Source of the DNA: Pseudomonas capeferrum
GTDB taxonomy: Bacteria > Pseudomonadota > Gammaproteobacteria > Pseudomonadales > Pseudomonadaceae
Reading direction: 5' to 3'
Assembly (NCBI RefSeq): GCF_013523055.1
Contig: NZ_JAAMQM010000009.1
Coordinates: 62,001 to 126,000 of the forward strand
DNA: 64,000 bases
A model generated the notes under the pieces. It worked only from the letters and a program-made list of their open reading frames with translations, was not told the DNA's origin and searched no databases. Both the position numbers and the translations under genes were made by a program. Each line of letters begins with the position of its first letter. Position 1 is the stretch's first letter. Below are positions 1-13,030 of the stretch, piece by piece.

Positions 1-45
1 CTCGTTCTTGCTTCCAAAAAGTTTTTTTAACAAAGGCGCAAACAT
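1..45 (-). CDS. secA: Protein translocase ATPase SecA, N-terminal fragment
   Basis: Only the first 15 codons are in the window. They read MFAPLLKKLFGSKNE, the conserved amino terminus of Pseudomonas SecA, the ATPase that drives preprotein export through SecYEG. The rest of the gene lies beyond the left edge. The start ATG is preceded by a GGAAG-type ribosome site. Position next to dciA and lpxC matches the usual Pseudomonas order. The call rests on these few residues plus the neighbours. Confidence 0.85.
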   Translation of the reverse strand, partial: MFAPLLKKLFGSKNE

Positions 46-203
46 ATCGGCAGGATCTTCCACACGTAGGGATGGAGGGCGGCCCCGTGAGTCGCCCGTG
101 CAGCCCTGAGGCCGCATGCGAACGAGCATTCTACCCGGAAACGATGGTGAGGAAAGCGGAGGATTTCCACGATACTGGCACAGCACTTTGACGGGGCTTT
201 TCT

Positions 204-231
204 AAGATAAGGGCTTTTCGCGCAAGTTCAA
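204..231 (-). promoter_or_regulatory. Candidate sigma70 promoter for secA
   Basis: On the minus strand TTGAAC (226-231) and TATCTT (204-209) are separated by 16 bases. Transcription would start near 197 and leave a leader of about 150 bases before secA. Prediction from sequence only. Confidence 0.35.
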
Positions 232-323
232 GGCATGGGAAATGAAAGCACACGCTCGCACGTGCCGAAGAGTCCTGAGCAGATCTGATAAGATGCGGTT
301 TCTGTAACCTCTGGTGTCCCCTC

Positions 324-791
324 ATGGCCTACAAGCCCTCGCCTGCCCGGCCGCCAGCCGACCTGCTGCGTCAAAACCGACCACTGAAGCTGCTGCTCAA
401 CAAGGCGCAGCGCCTCGCGCACCTGCAGCGTTTGCTGGAGAGCCAGCTGCAACCGGCCGCTCGTGCCCATTGCCATGTGGCCTCATGGCGCGAAGGCACA
501 TTGCAGCTCGTGGTAACGGACGGACATTGGGCCACCCGGCTGCGTTACCAGCAAAAACGCCTGCAGCGCCAGTTGCAGGCATTGGAAGCTTTCGCCAATC
601 TGCGCCGCATCCTGTTCAAGGTGCAACCGTCTTTGACACCCGCGCCTCGTCCGGGGCATGTCATCGAGCTGTCCAGCGACGCCGCCGAGAGTATCCGCCA
701 GAGTGCCGAAGGGATCACTGATCCGAGGTTGCGAGAAGCCCTGGTAAGGCTGGCCGGGCATGCCCGGGACAAGGTGACGTCCAAGGGTTGA
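324..791 (+). CDS. dciA: DciA-family replicative helicase loader (DUF721)
   Basis: This 155-residue protein belongs to the DUF721/DciA family, the ancestral bacterial loader of the DnaB helicase used by lineages, including Pseudomonas, that lack DnaC. The family region is the first 110 or so residues, rich in Arg, Leu and Gln, with the conserved stretch LQLVVTDGHWATRLRYQQ near residues 58-75. The C-terminal part is less conserved and basic. The gene is divergent from secA and lies between secA and lpxC, exactly as in other Pseudomonas genomes, where it was long listed as a hypothetical protein. The ATG is the first in frame, though its ribosome site is weak. Function is inferred from the family; the identification of the family itself is firm. 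Confidence 0.8.
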   Translation: MAYKPSPARPPADLLRQNRPLKLLLNKAQRLAHLQRLLESQLQPAARAHCHVASWREGTLQLVVTDGHWATRLRYQQKRLQRQLQALEAFANLRRILFKVQPSLTPAPRPGHVIELSSDAAESIRQSAEGITDPRLREALVRLAGHARDKVTSKG

Positions 792-839
792 TGAACTGCG
801 CCCCAGATGCTGGTTTATGGCATGGCTCAGATCCATTTA

Positions 840-1213
840 GGAGATTCCATGGTGCATGGGAAGCCCTCTGTTGATTCCAGGCACCTTTGAGAACCGGCCC
901 AACATCGACTCTGCTAGCGTGCACAGACCCAGGTGGGAGCTGGCTTGCCCTGCGATCGAGCCCACAGGGCTCGCCTGGTAATGAAGGCCGCTCTCTCAGC
1001 ACGGAAGTCGTGGGCGCACTGGATGCAGGTAATCCACGCATCCACATCCACCAAGGTGAAAAGGGCATGGCGTTACCAGTCGAGCCCTGCGGCTCGATCG
1101 CAGGGCAAGCCAGCTCCCACCTGGGTCTGTGCAAGCTAGCAGAATCAGTGTTGGGCCAATTCACAAGGGTGCCTGGAATCAGCAGAGGACCTCCCATGCG
1201 CCCTAGAATCTCC
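840..1213. repeat. 142-bp imperfect inverted repeat (large REP-like palindrome)
   Basis: The arms 840-981 and 1073-1213 are reverse complements of each other at about 88 percent identity (about 17 differences, one a single-base gap), separated by a 91-base centre. The inner 38 bases of each arm are identical. The centre holds a smaller palindrome (GGATGC ... GCATCC near 1020-1042). Nothing coding is supported here; an open frame across the right arm is a by-product of the repeat. Shorter relatives of the arm end occur at 42985-43000 and 55213-55228. The element may fold into a very long hairpin or be a degenerate mobile repeat. Confidence 0.8.
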
Positions 1214-1452
1214 GACACGGGTTTGAGTTACGCCACAGTGATAGAGAGATATTCAGCATCTGGGACGCAGCTCACTTTCCCATGGAAGCATCAACGCCTC
1301 CAAGTTACGCCGATTGAGATCCATATCGGCGCATTCCAGCTAGATAATCATCCGCAATCAAACTGGTGAGCACATGATCCTTCCCATGGCCATTCAGTTT
1401 CAGATAACGCCGGGCATAACCTTCGCGCTTCGCTCCCCCCTCGCTCAGCCAA
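1214..1452. other. Non-coding stretch downstream of lpxC
   Basis: No gene, RNA or repeat is recognised between the inverted repeat and the lpxC terminator. Together with the repeat this makes a gap of about 700 bases between dciA and lpxC. Confidence 0.5.
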
Positions 1453-1480
1453 TAAAAAAGGCCACCGAAGGTGGCCTTAA
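1453..1480 (-). terminator. Rho-independent terminator of the dcw cluster (after lpxC)
   Basis: On the minus strand the stem GGCCACC/GGTGGCC (1460-1476, three-base loop) is followed by a run of T residues. It lies about 25 bases after the lpxC stop codon and closes the cluster. Confidence 0.85.
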
Positions 1481-1501
1481 TGAACTAGAGAGTGTTCGAG
1501 C

Positions 1502-2449
<948 letters not shown>

Positions 2450-2525
2450 TCAACAAAGGCTGGAGATGATAACAGACCCGGCCTTTGCTGAATACCAATC
2501 ACCCTTATACCCCTGATAAATTTCA

Positions 2526-3722
2526 TTAATCAGCCTGACGACGCAGGAAAGCCGGGATATCAAGGTAGTCGAGGTCATCCTGAGGGTTGAGTTTGGCTGC
2601 AGCCGACGCCCCCGCGTGAGCCTGGTTGCGCATCACGGTAGGACGCTCCAGGTCACGGTAGTTGACGGATGGCTGCTCGTTGCGAACCGGCGCGGGCGCG
2701 GCCGTCTGCATCGATGCCGAAGCGGTCTGCATGGTGTTGTCGACCACTTTGACCGGCTTCTCGATACGTGCGCCCAGGCCTGTCGCGACCACGGTCACGT
2801 GCAGTTCGTCGCGCATGTCCGGATCGATCACGGTGCCGACCTTGACCATTGCATGATCGGAAGCGAATGCCTCGATGATGCTGCCCACGTCGGAGTATTC
2901 GCCCAAGGACAGATCAGGACCCGCGGTGATGTTCACCAGGATGCCGCGCGCGCCCTGCAGGTTCACATCCTCGAGCAGCGGGTTGCGGATCGCGGCTTCG
3001 GTAGCCTCGCGAGCACGGTTCGGGCCACTGGCGCAACCAGTACCCATCATGGCCATGCCCATCTCGCCCATCACGGTGCGCACGTCGGCAAAGTCGACGT
3101 TGATCATGCCAGGGCGCTTGATGATGTCCGAGATACCGCGAACGGCACCGGCGAGCACGTCGTCGGCCTTGGCGAAGGCGGACAGCAGGCTGGCGTCCTT
3201 GCCGAGGATGGTCAGCAGCTTCTCGTTGGGAATGGTGATCAACGAGTCGACGCTTTCAGCCAGCGCGCGGATGCCCTCGTCGGCGATCTGCATGCGCTTG
3301 CGGCCTTCGAACGGGAACGGACGGGTCACCACCGCAACGGTGAGGATTCCCATCTCCTTGGCCACTTCGGCGATGATCGGTGCGGCACCGGTACCGGTAC
3401 CACCGCCCATGCCCGTGGTGATGAACACCATGTTGGTGCCCTGCAGGACTTCGGCGATGCGCTCGCGGTCTTCCAGTGCGGCTTGACGGCCGACCTCCGG
3501 ATTCGCGCCTGCGCCCAGGCCCTTGGTCACGCCGGTACCCAATTGCAGGATGGTACGCGCGCCTACGTTCTTGAGCGCCTGGGCATCGGTGTTGGCGCAG
3601 ATGAACTCCACGCCTTCGATGTTGCTCTTGGCCATGTGGTTGACGGCGTTACCGCCGCCGCCTCCAACACCGATCACTTTGATGACCGGGCTTTGCGGGA
3701 CGTTGTCTACGAGCTCGAACAT
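2526..3722 (-). CDS. ftsZ: Cell division protein FtsZ
   Basis: FtsZ is the tubulin-like GTPase that polymerises into the division ring. The GTP-binding glycine loop GGGTGTG is at residues 106-112, the N-terminal GGGGGNAVNHM motif at about 20-30, and the T7 synergy loop NVDFADVRTVM near 207-217, which supplies the catalytic Asp. A variable linker follows from about 320, and the last 17 residues (382-398, DDLDYLDIPAFLRRQAD) form the conserved peptide that binds FtsA and ZipA. Length is 398 residues, normal for Pseudomonas. It lies 55 bases downstream of ftsA, with a good GGAGAGG ribosome site, and upstream of lpxC. Confidence 0.98.
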   Translation of the reverse strand: MFELVDNVPQSPVIKVIGVGGGGGNAVNHMAKSNIEGVEFICANTDAQALKNVGARTILQLGTGVTKGLGAGANPEVGRQAALEDRERIAEVLQGTNMVFITTGMGGGTGTGAAPIIAEVAKEMGILTVAVVTRPFPFEGRKRMQIADEGIRALAESVDSLITIPNEKLLTILGKDASLLSAFAKADDVLAGAVRGISDIIKRPGMINVDFADVRTVMGEMGMAMMGTGCASGPNRAREATEAAIRNPLLEDVNLQGARGILVNITAGPDLSLGEYSDVGSIIEAFASDHAMVKVGTVIDPDMRDELHVTVVATGLGARIEKPVKVVDNTMQTASASMQTAAPAPVRNEQPSVNYRDLERPTVMRNQAHAGASAAAKLNPQDDLDYLDIPAFLRRQAD

Positions 3723-3777
3723 TTTCCCTCTCCTTACAGTTCTCTAGTTATTGCGCCTACCACTACTGCTTTGAAAC

Positions 3778-5031
3778 TCAGAAATTGCCCTGGACCCAAC
3801 GCTTGAAACGCTCAAGCACGGGAGCCTTCGGTTCCTCGCCATAGGTGCTGCTGCTGTGGCCGGTCAGGGGCACCTCTTCGGACTGCTTCAGCAGGCCGTA
3901 AGTGAGCAAGCCCACACCGGTGGAATAAATCGGGTTGCGTACTACATCGCTCAGCCCACGAACGCTGTGCGGCACGCCCAGGCGTACCGGCATGTGGAAG
4001 ATTTCCTCGGCCAGTTCGACCGCACCTTCCATCTTCGCGGTGCCGCCGGTCAGGACAATGCCCGCCGGTACCAGATCCTCGTAGCCGCTGCGACGCAGCT
4101 CGGCCTGGATCAGGGTGAACAATTCGTCGTAGCGCGGCTCGACCACCTCGGCCAGGGCCTGGCGCGACAGCTCGCGCGGGGGACGATCGCCCACGCTCGG
4201 CACCTTGATAGTCTCGCCGGCGCCGGCCAGCTTGGCCAAGGCGCAGGCATAGCGGATCTTGATCTCTTCGGCGTACTGGGTCGGGGTACGCAGGGCCATG
4301 GCGATGTCGTTGGTCACCTGGTCGCCGGCGATCGGGATCACCGCCGTGTGGCGAATGGCGCCTTCGGTGAAGATGGCGATGTCGGTGGTACCACCACCGA
4401 TGTCGACCAGGCAGACGCCCAGTTCTTTCTCGTCATCGGTCAGCACCGAATAGGCCGACGCCAGCTGCTCGAGAATGATGTCGTCGATTTCCAGGCCACA
4501 GCGGCGTACGCACTTCTCGATGTTCTGCGCGGCGTTGACCGCGCAGGTGACCACATGGACCTTGGCTTCCAGACGCACGCCGGACATGCCCAACGGCTCA
4601 CGGACGCCTTCCTGGTTATCGATCACGTAGTCCTGCGGCAGGGTATGCAGGACGCGCTGGTCGGCCGGGATGGCAACGGCCTGGGCAGCGTCGAGAACGC
4701 GCTCGAGGTCGGCGGTGCTGACCTCGCGGTCACGGATGGCGACGATGCCATGGGAATTGAGGCTGCGGATATGGTTACCGGCCACGCCGACGAACGCCGA
4801 GTGAATCCGGCAGCCCGCCATCAGCTGCGCTTCTTCCACGGCGCGCTGGATCGACTGCACCGTCGACTCGATGTTGACCACCACGCCCTTTTTCAGGCCG
4901 CGCGAGGGATGGGTGCCGATACCGACGATCTCCAGGGTACCGTCCGCGGCGACTTCGCCCACGAGCGCGACCACCTTGGAGGTGCCGATGTCCAACCCGA
5001 CGATCATTTTGCCGCTATGCGCATTTGCCAT
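3778..5031 (-). CDS. ftsA: Cell division protein FtsA
   Basis: FtsA is the actin-like ATPase that tethers FtsZ filaments to the inner membrane and recruits later division proteins. The actin fold begins with VGLDIGTSKVVALVGE; the second phosphate-binding segment is VDIGGGTTDIAIF and the adenosine-binding segment is GIVLTGGTAKMEG. The extreme C terminus, ERFKRWVQGNF, is the expected amphipathic membrane-targeting helix. Length is 417 residues. The ATG lies 14 bases after the ftsQ stop with a GCAGGA ribosome site. The order ftsQ-ftsA-ftsZ is the conserved one. Confidence 0.97.
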   Translation of the reverse strand: MANAHSGKMIVGLDIGTSKVVALVGEVAADGTLEIVGIGTHPSRGLKKGVVVNIESTVQSIQRAVEEAQLMAGCRIHSAFVGVAGNHIRSLNSHGIVAIRDREVSTADLERVLDAAQAVAIPADQRVLHTLPQDYVIDNQEGVREPLGMSGVRLEAKVHVVTCAVNAAQNIEKCVRRCGLEIDDIILEQLASAYSVLTDDEKELGVCLVDIGGGTTDIAIFTEGAIRHTAVIPIAGDQVTNDIAMALRTPTQYAEEIKIRYACALAKLAGAGETIKVPSVGDRPPRELSRQALAEVVEPRYDELFTLIQAELRRSGYEDLVPAGIVLTGGTAKMEGAVELAEEIFHMPVRLGVPHSVRGLSDVVRNPIYSTGVGLLTYGLLKQSEEVPLTGHSSSTYGEEPKAPVLERFKRWVQGNF

Positions 5032-5045
5032 GGTCCTGCCTCTCT

Positions 5046-5912
5046 CTAATTCTTCGCAACGGCGGATTGGGCCGTCGTCGGTGCAATCGGTTCCCGCCAG
5101 CCCACGGCCAGGCCGTTGGCGTATCGCAGATCAACGCGGGCGATATTGGTGATCTGCTCTTTGAGCGTCTTGTCGTAAATGGCAATGAAGCGGCGCATCT
5201 TGTCCACCAGGTGGTCGCGTCCCAATAGCAGCTCGATGCCTGGCCCGGCGCTACCGGCACCCGTGGTCAGGAACCAGCTGCCACGTTCGCGCAACTCCAG
5301 GCGGGCAATCGAAAAGCCCAGGGGACGCAGCATCTGGCTCAATACCTGATATTGCTGCATGACCTGCTGCTGGGCGCGTTGAGGCCCGAACAACTGCGGC
5401 AGGTGCTCGTAATTGGCCAGCTCGCGCGGTGTGAATGCCTGGCCCTGGTTGTTGAGCAGGGCTTCGTCACCCCAACGCGCGACGGGCAGCTGTTCCTCCA
5501 GCCGCACCACGACCTCGTCCGGCCACACCCTGCGGACTTCGGCATGGGCGATCCATGGCATCTGCTCGAGCTCGGCGCGCATGGCGGGCAGGTCGACGGT
5601 GAAGAAGCTGGCCGCCACGTAAGGCGCGATGCGCTGCTGCACCGCTTGCTGGCTGATATAGCTGAGGTCGCCCTGCACCGCGATCTTGGTGATGGGCCGG
5701 TCGGCATAAGGCATCAGCCGCAGGGCCCCTTCATAGGCGCCGAACCCGGCGGCCACCAGCAGGATCGGCCAGAGCACGCGCTTGAAGATGCTCATGTTGC
5801 GCGGCAGGCGAGCCGACAGGGGCTCAGGCGCTACCAGCCGACTGGCACCCCGCGCCACCGGCTTGCTGCGGCCGGTAACGGGTTGCTGATGACGTACCAT
5901 CGCCCCTTGCAT
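5046..5912 (-). CDS. ftsQ: Cell division protein FtsQ
   Basis: FtsQ is a bitopic inner-membrane protein of the divisome that links early and late proteins through the FtsB-FtsL pair. The 288-residue protein has a cytoplasmic tail of about 40 basic residues, one membrane segment near 45-65 ([20 protein letters not shown]), a POTRA domain starting at [13 protein letters not shown], and a periplasmic beta domain. The start used gives a 5-base gap after ddlB; a second ATG four codons later is also possible. It sits between ddlB and ftsA as in other gammaproteobacteria. Confidence 0.95.
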   Translation of the reverse strand: MQGAMVRHQQPVTGRSKPVARGASRLVAPEPLSARLPRNMSIFKRVLWPILLVAAGFGAYEGALRLMPYADRPITKIAVQGDLSYISQQAVQQRIAPYVAASFFTVDLPAMRAELEQMPWIAHAEVRRVWPDEVVVRLEEQLPVARWGDEALLNNQGQAFTPRELANYEHLPQLFGPQRAQQQVMQQYQVLSQMLRPLGFSIARLELRERGSWFLTTGAGSAGPGIELLLGRDHLVDKMRRFIAIYDKTLKEQITNIARVDLRYANGLAVGWREPIAPTTAQSAVAKN

Positions 5913-5917
5913 GACAG

Positions 5918-8314
<2,397 letters not shown>

Positions 8315-8322
<8 letters not shown>

Positions 8323-9394
8323 GGGCCACCTCCAGGCAGATATCGACAACGGCGCCTGTTGCGGCGGGCTTGGCCAAGCGCCGTGCGGTGCTGGCCATGG
8401 AGTTGAGTTTTTCCGGATGCATCAGAACCTCGTTCAGGCGTTCAGCGAGCTGCGCTGCGCCAGTTGTCGCTTGTGGCATCAGGAAGGCGGCGCCTTCGCG
8501 TGCCAGATAATGGGCGTTGTGTGTCTGGTGGTCGTCGATGGCATGGGGCAATGGCACCAGCACCGACGGCAGACCGGCGGCGGCCAGCTCACTGACCGTG
8601 AGCGCGCCCGCTCGACAGACCACGATGTCTGCCCAGCCATAGGCATGGGCCATATCCTTGATGAAAGGCTCTACCTGAGCCTCGACGCCTGCCTCGCGAT
8701 AGCGATCGGCGGTGACCGGCGCATGCTGCCTGCCGGCCTGGTGGAAGACTTCGGGCCGCAGGCCATCCGGCACTTCGGCCAGGGCCTGAGGCAGCAACTT
8801 GTTCAACGGTTCGGCGCCGAGGCTGCCGCCCATCACCAGCAGGCGAGCACGACGGGCCGCAAGAGGTTCGCGCGATGCCTCCAGGAACAGTTCGGGACGT
8901 ACCGGATTGCCCGTGGTACGGCGCTTCTCGCTGGTTTCGAAGGTGTCGGGGAAAGCTTCACAGACACGTGCCGCCATAGGAGCCAGCAGCCGATTGGCGG
9001 TACCCGCGCGAGCATTCTGCTCGTGGATGACGAGAGGTACTCCAGCCAATCGCGCGGCCACGCCGCCAGGCCCGGTCACGTAGCCGCCGAAGCCCAGCAC
9101 GCATACCGGCCGCAGTTGGCGGATGATACGGCGCGCCTGGATGATGGCCTTGACCAGGGTGAATGGCGCCTTGAGCAGCGACAGCTTGCCTTTGCCCCGC
9201 AGCCCGCTGACCTGGATCAGGTGCAGCTTGAACCCGGCCTGTGGCACCAGTTCGTTCTCGATACCCCGCGGGGTACCCAGCCAGTGCACGCTGTAGCCAC
9301 GCGCCTGGAATTCACGCGCACAGGCCAGCGCGGGGAATACATGCCCCCCGGTACCACCTGCCATGATCAGTACGGTCTTGCCGTCAGCGGCCAT
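8315..9394 (-). CDS. murG: Lipid II synthase MurG (GlcNAc transferase)
   Basis: MurG is a peripheral inner-membrane GT-B glycosyltransferase that adds GlcNAc to lipid I on the cytoplasmic face, giving lipid II. The N-terminal glycine-rich loop [14 protein letters not shown], the second loop [12 protein letters not shown], and the C-terminal donor-binding region [24 protein letters not shown] are clear. The ATG at 9394 is used: it has GAGGAG seven bases upstream and gives the usual MAADGKTV terminus and 359 residues. An in-frame TTG six codons earlier is unlikely. The gene overlaps ftsW by 11 bases and murC by 8. Confidence 0.96.
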
Positions 9395-10598
9395 GTGTGG
9401 GCTCCTCGGCAAAATCGTTTTCGTTGAATTCGTGTTCCTCGCTGCCCAGGTGGGTTCGACTCTCCCACTCGATGCGCAGGAGCAACCCCACGCACGCGCA
9501 GCAGATGACCAGGGAGCTACCGCCGTAACTGAGGAACGGCAGAGTCAGCCCCTTGGTCGGCAACAGGCCGACGTTCACGCCGATGTTGATCAGGAACTGG
9601 CCGATCCACAGGAACGCCAGGCCGAACGCCATGTACGCGGCAAAGTACTGCTTGGCCTTTTCGGCCCACAGGCCGATGTAGAGGGCGCGAACGGTGACGA
9701 AGACGAACAGCGCCACGGTCGCCAGCGTGCCGATCACGCCCAGCTCCTCGGCCAGCACCGAGAACACGAAGTCGGTGTGCGCCTCGGGCAGGTAGAACTG
9801 TTTCTGCACGCTGTTGCCTAGCCCCACCCCGAACCACTCGCCACGGCCGAAGGCAATCAACGCCTGGGTCAACTGGTAGCCAGAGCCGAACTGGTCGGAC
9901 CACGGATCGGTAAAGGTGATCAGGCGCGCCATCCGGTAGGGTTGAGCCTGGACCAGGACGAACACCGCGACCACGGCCAGCACCACCATCAGGCTGAAGC
10001 GGAACAGCCCCACGCCTCCGAGGAAGAGCATCGCCGCCGCCGCGCCCATCATCACGACGGTGGCGCCGAAGTCGGGCTCCATCAGGAGCAGGCCGGCCAT
10101 GGGCAGCAGGACGATGAAGGGCTTGAAGAAGCCCATCCAGCTTTCGCGCACTTCCTGCTGACGCCGCACAAGGTAGCCGGCCAGGTAAATGACCACGAAG
10201 ACCTTGGCGATTTCCGAGGGCTGGACGTTGAAAAAGCTGAAACCGATCCAGCGCATCGAACCGTTCACCTCGCGACCGATGCCGGGCACCAGCACCAGCA
10301 CCAGCAGGCCGAAGGCGCCGAGCAGCATCGTGAACCCCATGCGCTGCCAGGTCGCTATCGGCACGAGCATGGTGGAGCCACAGGCGATCAGGCCCAGCAC
10401 CACGTAAATCAGATGGCGATACATGTGGTAGAGCGGGTTGCCCGACTGCACGGCGGCCACTTCCGAGGAGGCCGAGGTGATCATCACCAGGCCCAGGCCC
10501 AAAAGCGCCAGGCAGCCGGCCAGGAACGCGAAATCAAGGTCGATGCCACGACCGCTGATCAGCGGCGACGGATAAGGCTTGATCATGCCGAAGATCAT
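9384..10598 (-). CDS. ftsW: Septal peptidoglycan polymerase FtsW (SEDS family)
   Basis: FtsW is the SEDS-family glycan polymerase of the divisome that works as a pair with FtsI. The 404-residue protein is almost entirely hydrophobic, with about ten membrane segments. SEDS signatures visible are the segment MRWIGFSFFNVQPSEIAKV around residues 115-133, the large periplasmic loop LITFTDPWSDQFGSGYQLTQ, and the C-terminal LPFLSYGGSS. The start overlaps the murD stop by 4 bases (ATGA), with a GGGAGGT ribosome site. Its position between murD and murG is standard. Confidence 0.96.
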   Translation of the reverse strand: MIFGMIKPYPSPLISGRGIDLDFAFLAGCLALLGLGLVMITSASSEVAAVQSGNPLYHMYRHLIYVVLGLIACGSTMLVPIATWQRMGFTMLLGAFGLLVLVLVPGIGREVNGSMRWIGFSFFNVQPSEIAKVFVVIYLAGYLVRRQQEVRESWMGFFKPFIVLLPMAGLLLMEPDFGATVVMMGAAAAMLFLGGVGLFRFSLMVVLAVVAVFVLVQAQPYRMARLITFTDPWSDQFGSGYQLTQALIAFGRGEWFGVGLGNSVQKQFYLPEAHTDFVFSVLAEELGVIGTLATVALFVFVTVRALYIGLWAEKAKQYFAAYMAFGLAFLWIGQFLINIGVNVGLLPTKGLTLPFLSYGGSSLVICCACVGLLLRIEWESRTHLGSEEHEFNENDFAEEPTHGR

Positions 10599-11947
10599 GT
10601 CAGACCTCCCGCCGCCTGAGCGAACAACCGCCCACGCTCTTCGAAGTTCTTGAACATGTCGAGGCTCGCGCAGGCGGGCGAGAGCAGCACCGCATCGCCC
10701 ACCTGGGCCAATTCGGCGCAGCGTTGCACGGCTTCTTCCAACGTCTTGACGCGCACTTGCGGCACGTTGTCGCCCAAGGCTTGCGCGAGGCGCTCGGCAT
10801 CACGGCCCAGCAGCACCACGGCCCGGCAATGCCGAGCCACGGGCTCGCGCAGGGCAGCGAAATCGGCACCCTTGCCATCGCCACCGGCGATCAATACCAG
10901 CTTGCCTTCGATATCGGCTCCCAGGCCCTCGATCGCGGCCAATGCCGCTCCGACATTGGTGGCCTTGGAGTCATCGTAGAAATTCACGCCACGCAACTCA
11001 CGGACCCACTGGCAGCGGTGGGCGAGGCCTGCGAACTGGCGAAGACTCTCGAGCATGGCCTCGAACGGCAACCCCACCGCATGTCCCAGGGCCAGCGCGG
11101 CCAAGGCGTTACTGTGGTTGTGCGAGCCGCGGACCTTCAGTTCGCGCACCGGCATGAGCACCTGGAATTCGTAGGCGAGGTACTTCTCGCCGTCGACTTC
11201 GCGCAGGCCGAAACTCTTGAAATCAGGCGCATTGAGCCCGAATGTCCAGCAGGGACGGTCCTCGGTCAGCAATGGACGGGTCAGGGCATCCTGGCGATTC
11301 ACCACCACCTGACGCGCGCCGCGGAAGATCCGATGCTTGGCCAGGTGATAGGCCGGCAGACCGCTGTAGCGATCCATGTGGTCTTCGCTGATGTTCAGGA
11401 CGGTAGCCACTTCGGCGTTGAGCTGATCGGTCGTTTCCAGCTGGAAGCTGGAGAGTTCGAGTACATAGAGCTCGATATCGTCGTCCAGCAGGTCGAGCGC
11501 CGGCGTGCCCAGGTTGCCGCCCACTGCCACGCGCTTGCCAGCCCGAGCGGCCATTTCGCCGACCAGGGTAGTCACGGTGCTCTTCGCGTTGGAACCGCTG
11601 ATCGCCACGATCGGCGCCTTGGCGTTGCGAGCGAACAGTTCGATATCGCCCGACAGTCGCACACCTCGCGCGGCCGCGTGCTGCAGTGCCGGCGTGGCAA
11701 GGGCCAGACCGGGGCTGACGTAGAGCTCATCGGCGCGGCAGAGGAAGTCCACGTCCAGCTCGCCACAGCGCACCTCCACCTGCGGATAGTCGCGGCGCAG
11801 GGTTTCCAGCTCCGGCGGCTGCGCACGGGTGTCGGCTACGGCAAAGGCAATGCCCCGACTCGCCAGGAAGCGAACCAGGGACATGCCGCTCTTGCCGAGA
11901 CCGACAACGATGCGGAAGTGGTCAGACGCGATCAGTGACACGCTCAT
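10595..11947 (-). CDS. murD: UDP-N-acetylmuramoyl-L-alanine--D-glutamate ligase MurD
   Basis: MurD adds D-Glu to UDP-MurNAc-L-Ala in the cytoplasm. The N-terminal glycine motif VGLGKSGMSL is at 15-24, and the ATP loop is GSNAKST (118-124). The family's usual loop is GTNGKS, and Ala in place of the second Gly is also my recollection for other Pseudomonas MurD proteins, so I do not read it as damage. The C-terminal region holds LIAGGDGKGADF and the closing LLSPACASLDMF motif. Length is 450 residues. The ATG follows the mraY stop codon directly with no gap. Confidence 0.96.
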   Translation of the reverse strand: MSVSLIASDHFRIVVGLGKSGMSLVRFLASRGIAFAVADTRAQPPELETLRRDYPQVEVRCGELDVDFLCRADELYVSPGLALATPALQHAAARGVRLSGDIELFARNAKAPIVAISGSNAKSTVTTLVGEMAARAGKRVAVGGNLGTPALDLLDDDIELYVLELSSFQLETTDQLNAEVATVLNISEDHMDRYSGLPAYHLAKHRIFRGARQVVVNRQDALTRPLLTEDRPCWTFGLNAPDFKSFGLREVDGEKYLAYEFQVLMPVRELKVRGSHNHSNALAALALGHAVGLPFEAMLESLRQFAGLAHRCQWVRELRGVNFYDDSKATNVGAALAAIEGLGADIEGKLVLIAGGDGKGADFAALREPVARHCRAVVLLGRDAERLAQALGDNVPQVRVKTLEEAVQRCAELAQVGDAVLLSPACASLDMFKNFEERGRLFAQAAGGLT

Positions 11948-13030
11948 CTACCTCAGTTTCAGGGTGGCAAGGCCGACCAGTACGAGAATCACGGTGATGA
12001 TCCAGAAGCGGACGATCACCCGAGGCTCGGGCCAACCCTTGAGTTCAAAGTGGTGGTGGATCGGTGCCATGCGGAACACGCGCTTGCCGGTCAACTTGAA
12101 GGAGGCAACCTGGATGACGACCGACAAGGTTTCCATGACGAACACGCCGCCCATGATGAACAGGACGATTTCCTGGCGAACGATCACGGCGATGGTGCCT
12201 AGCGCTGCGCCCAGCGCCAACGCGCCGACGTCGCCCATGAACACCTGGGCCGGATAAGTGTTGAACCACAGGAAGCCGAGGCCGGCACCGATCAGCGCGC
12301 CGCAGAACACGATCAGTTCGCCCGCGCCCGGTACGTAGGGGATCAACAGGTATTCGGCAAACTTCACGTTGCCCGACAGGTAGCAGAAGATACCGAGCGC
12401 GCCGCCGACCATCACCGTCGGCATGATCGCCAGGCCGTCGAGGCCGTCGGTCAGATTGACCGCGTTACTCGAGCCGACGATGACGAAATAGGTCAGCACG
12501 ACGAAACCGATGCCCAGCGGGATGGTGACATCCTTGAGCAACGGCACGATCAGGGTGGTCTCTACGCTGGTCGGCGCGGTCGCGTACAGGAACACCGCGG
12601 CGCCCAGGCCGAATACCGACTGCCAGAAGTATTTCCAGCGACTCGGCAGGCCCCGGGAGTTCTTTTCGATGACCTTGCGGTAGTCGTCGACCCAGCCGAT
12701 CGCCCCGAACAGGAGCGTCACGATCAGGACTACCCAGACATAGCGATTGCCCAGGTCGGCCCACAACAGCGTGCTGATGCCGATAGCGGACAGGATCAGG
12801 GCGCCACCCATGGTCGGGGTGCCCGACTTGGACAGGTGGGATTGCGGGCCGTCGTTACGGACAGCCTGACCAATCTGGCGAATCTGCAGGGTTCGGATCA
12901 TCCAGGGACCCAGGCACAGCGCCAGGGACAACGCGGTCAGTACACCCAGAATCCCGCGCAGGGACAGGTACTGGAAGACCGCGAAGCCCTTGTGGAACTG
13001 TTGCAGATACTCAGCCAACAGCAGCAGCAT
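11948..13030 (-). CDS. mraY: Phospho-N-acetylmuramoyl-pentapeptide transferase MraY
   Basis: MraY is the integral membrane enzyme that moves phospho-MurNAc-pentapeptide onto undecaprenyl phosphate to form lipid I. About ten membrane segments are evident. Catalytic motifs include IGWVDDYRK, the [10 protein letters not shown] segment with its conserved Asp residues, and the cytoplasmic histidine cluster APIHHHFE. The ATG at 13030 ([12 protein letters not shown]..., 360 residues) is used because it forms a TAATG stop-start with murF and has GGGGAG upstream. A longer in-frame reading of nine extra residues lies inside murF. Confidence 0.97.
   Translation of the reverse strand: MLLLLAEYLQQFHKGFAVFQYLSLRGILGVLTALSLALCLGPWMIRTLQIRQIGQAVRNDGPQSHLSKSGTPTMGGALILSAIGISTLLWADLGNRYVWVVLIVTLLFGAIGWVDDYRKVIEKNSRGLPSRWKYFWQSVFGLGAAVFLYATAPTSVETTLIVPLLKDVTIPLGIGFVVLTYFVIVGSSNAVNLTDGLDGLAIMPTVMVGGALGIFCYLSGNVKFAEYLLIPYVPGAGELIVFCGALIGAGLGFLWFNTYPAQVFMGDVGALALGAALGTIAVIVRQEIVLFIMGGVFVMETLSVVIQVASFKLTGKRVFRMAPIHHHFELKGWPEPRVIVRFWIITVILVLVGLATLKLR

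Noticed and set aside
887..1369. 160-residue open frame across the large inverted repeat
   Set aside because: It is formed mostly by repeat arm sequence, has no ribosome site or recognisable domain, and its composition is that of the palindrome.
2616..3806. 396-residue frame opposite ftsZ
   Set aside because: It is a mirror of the GC-rich ftsZ codons; His/Asp/Gly-rich composition is typical of antisense frames, and ftsZ itself is certain.
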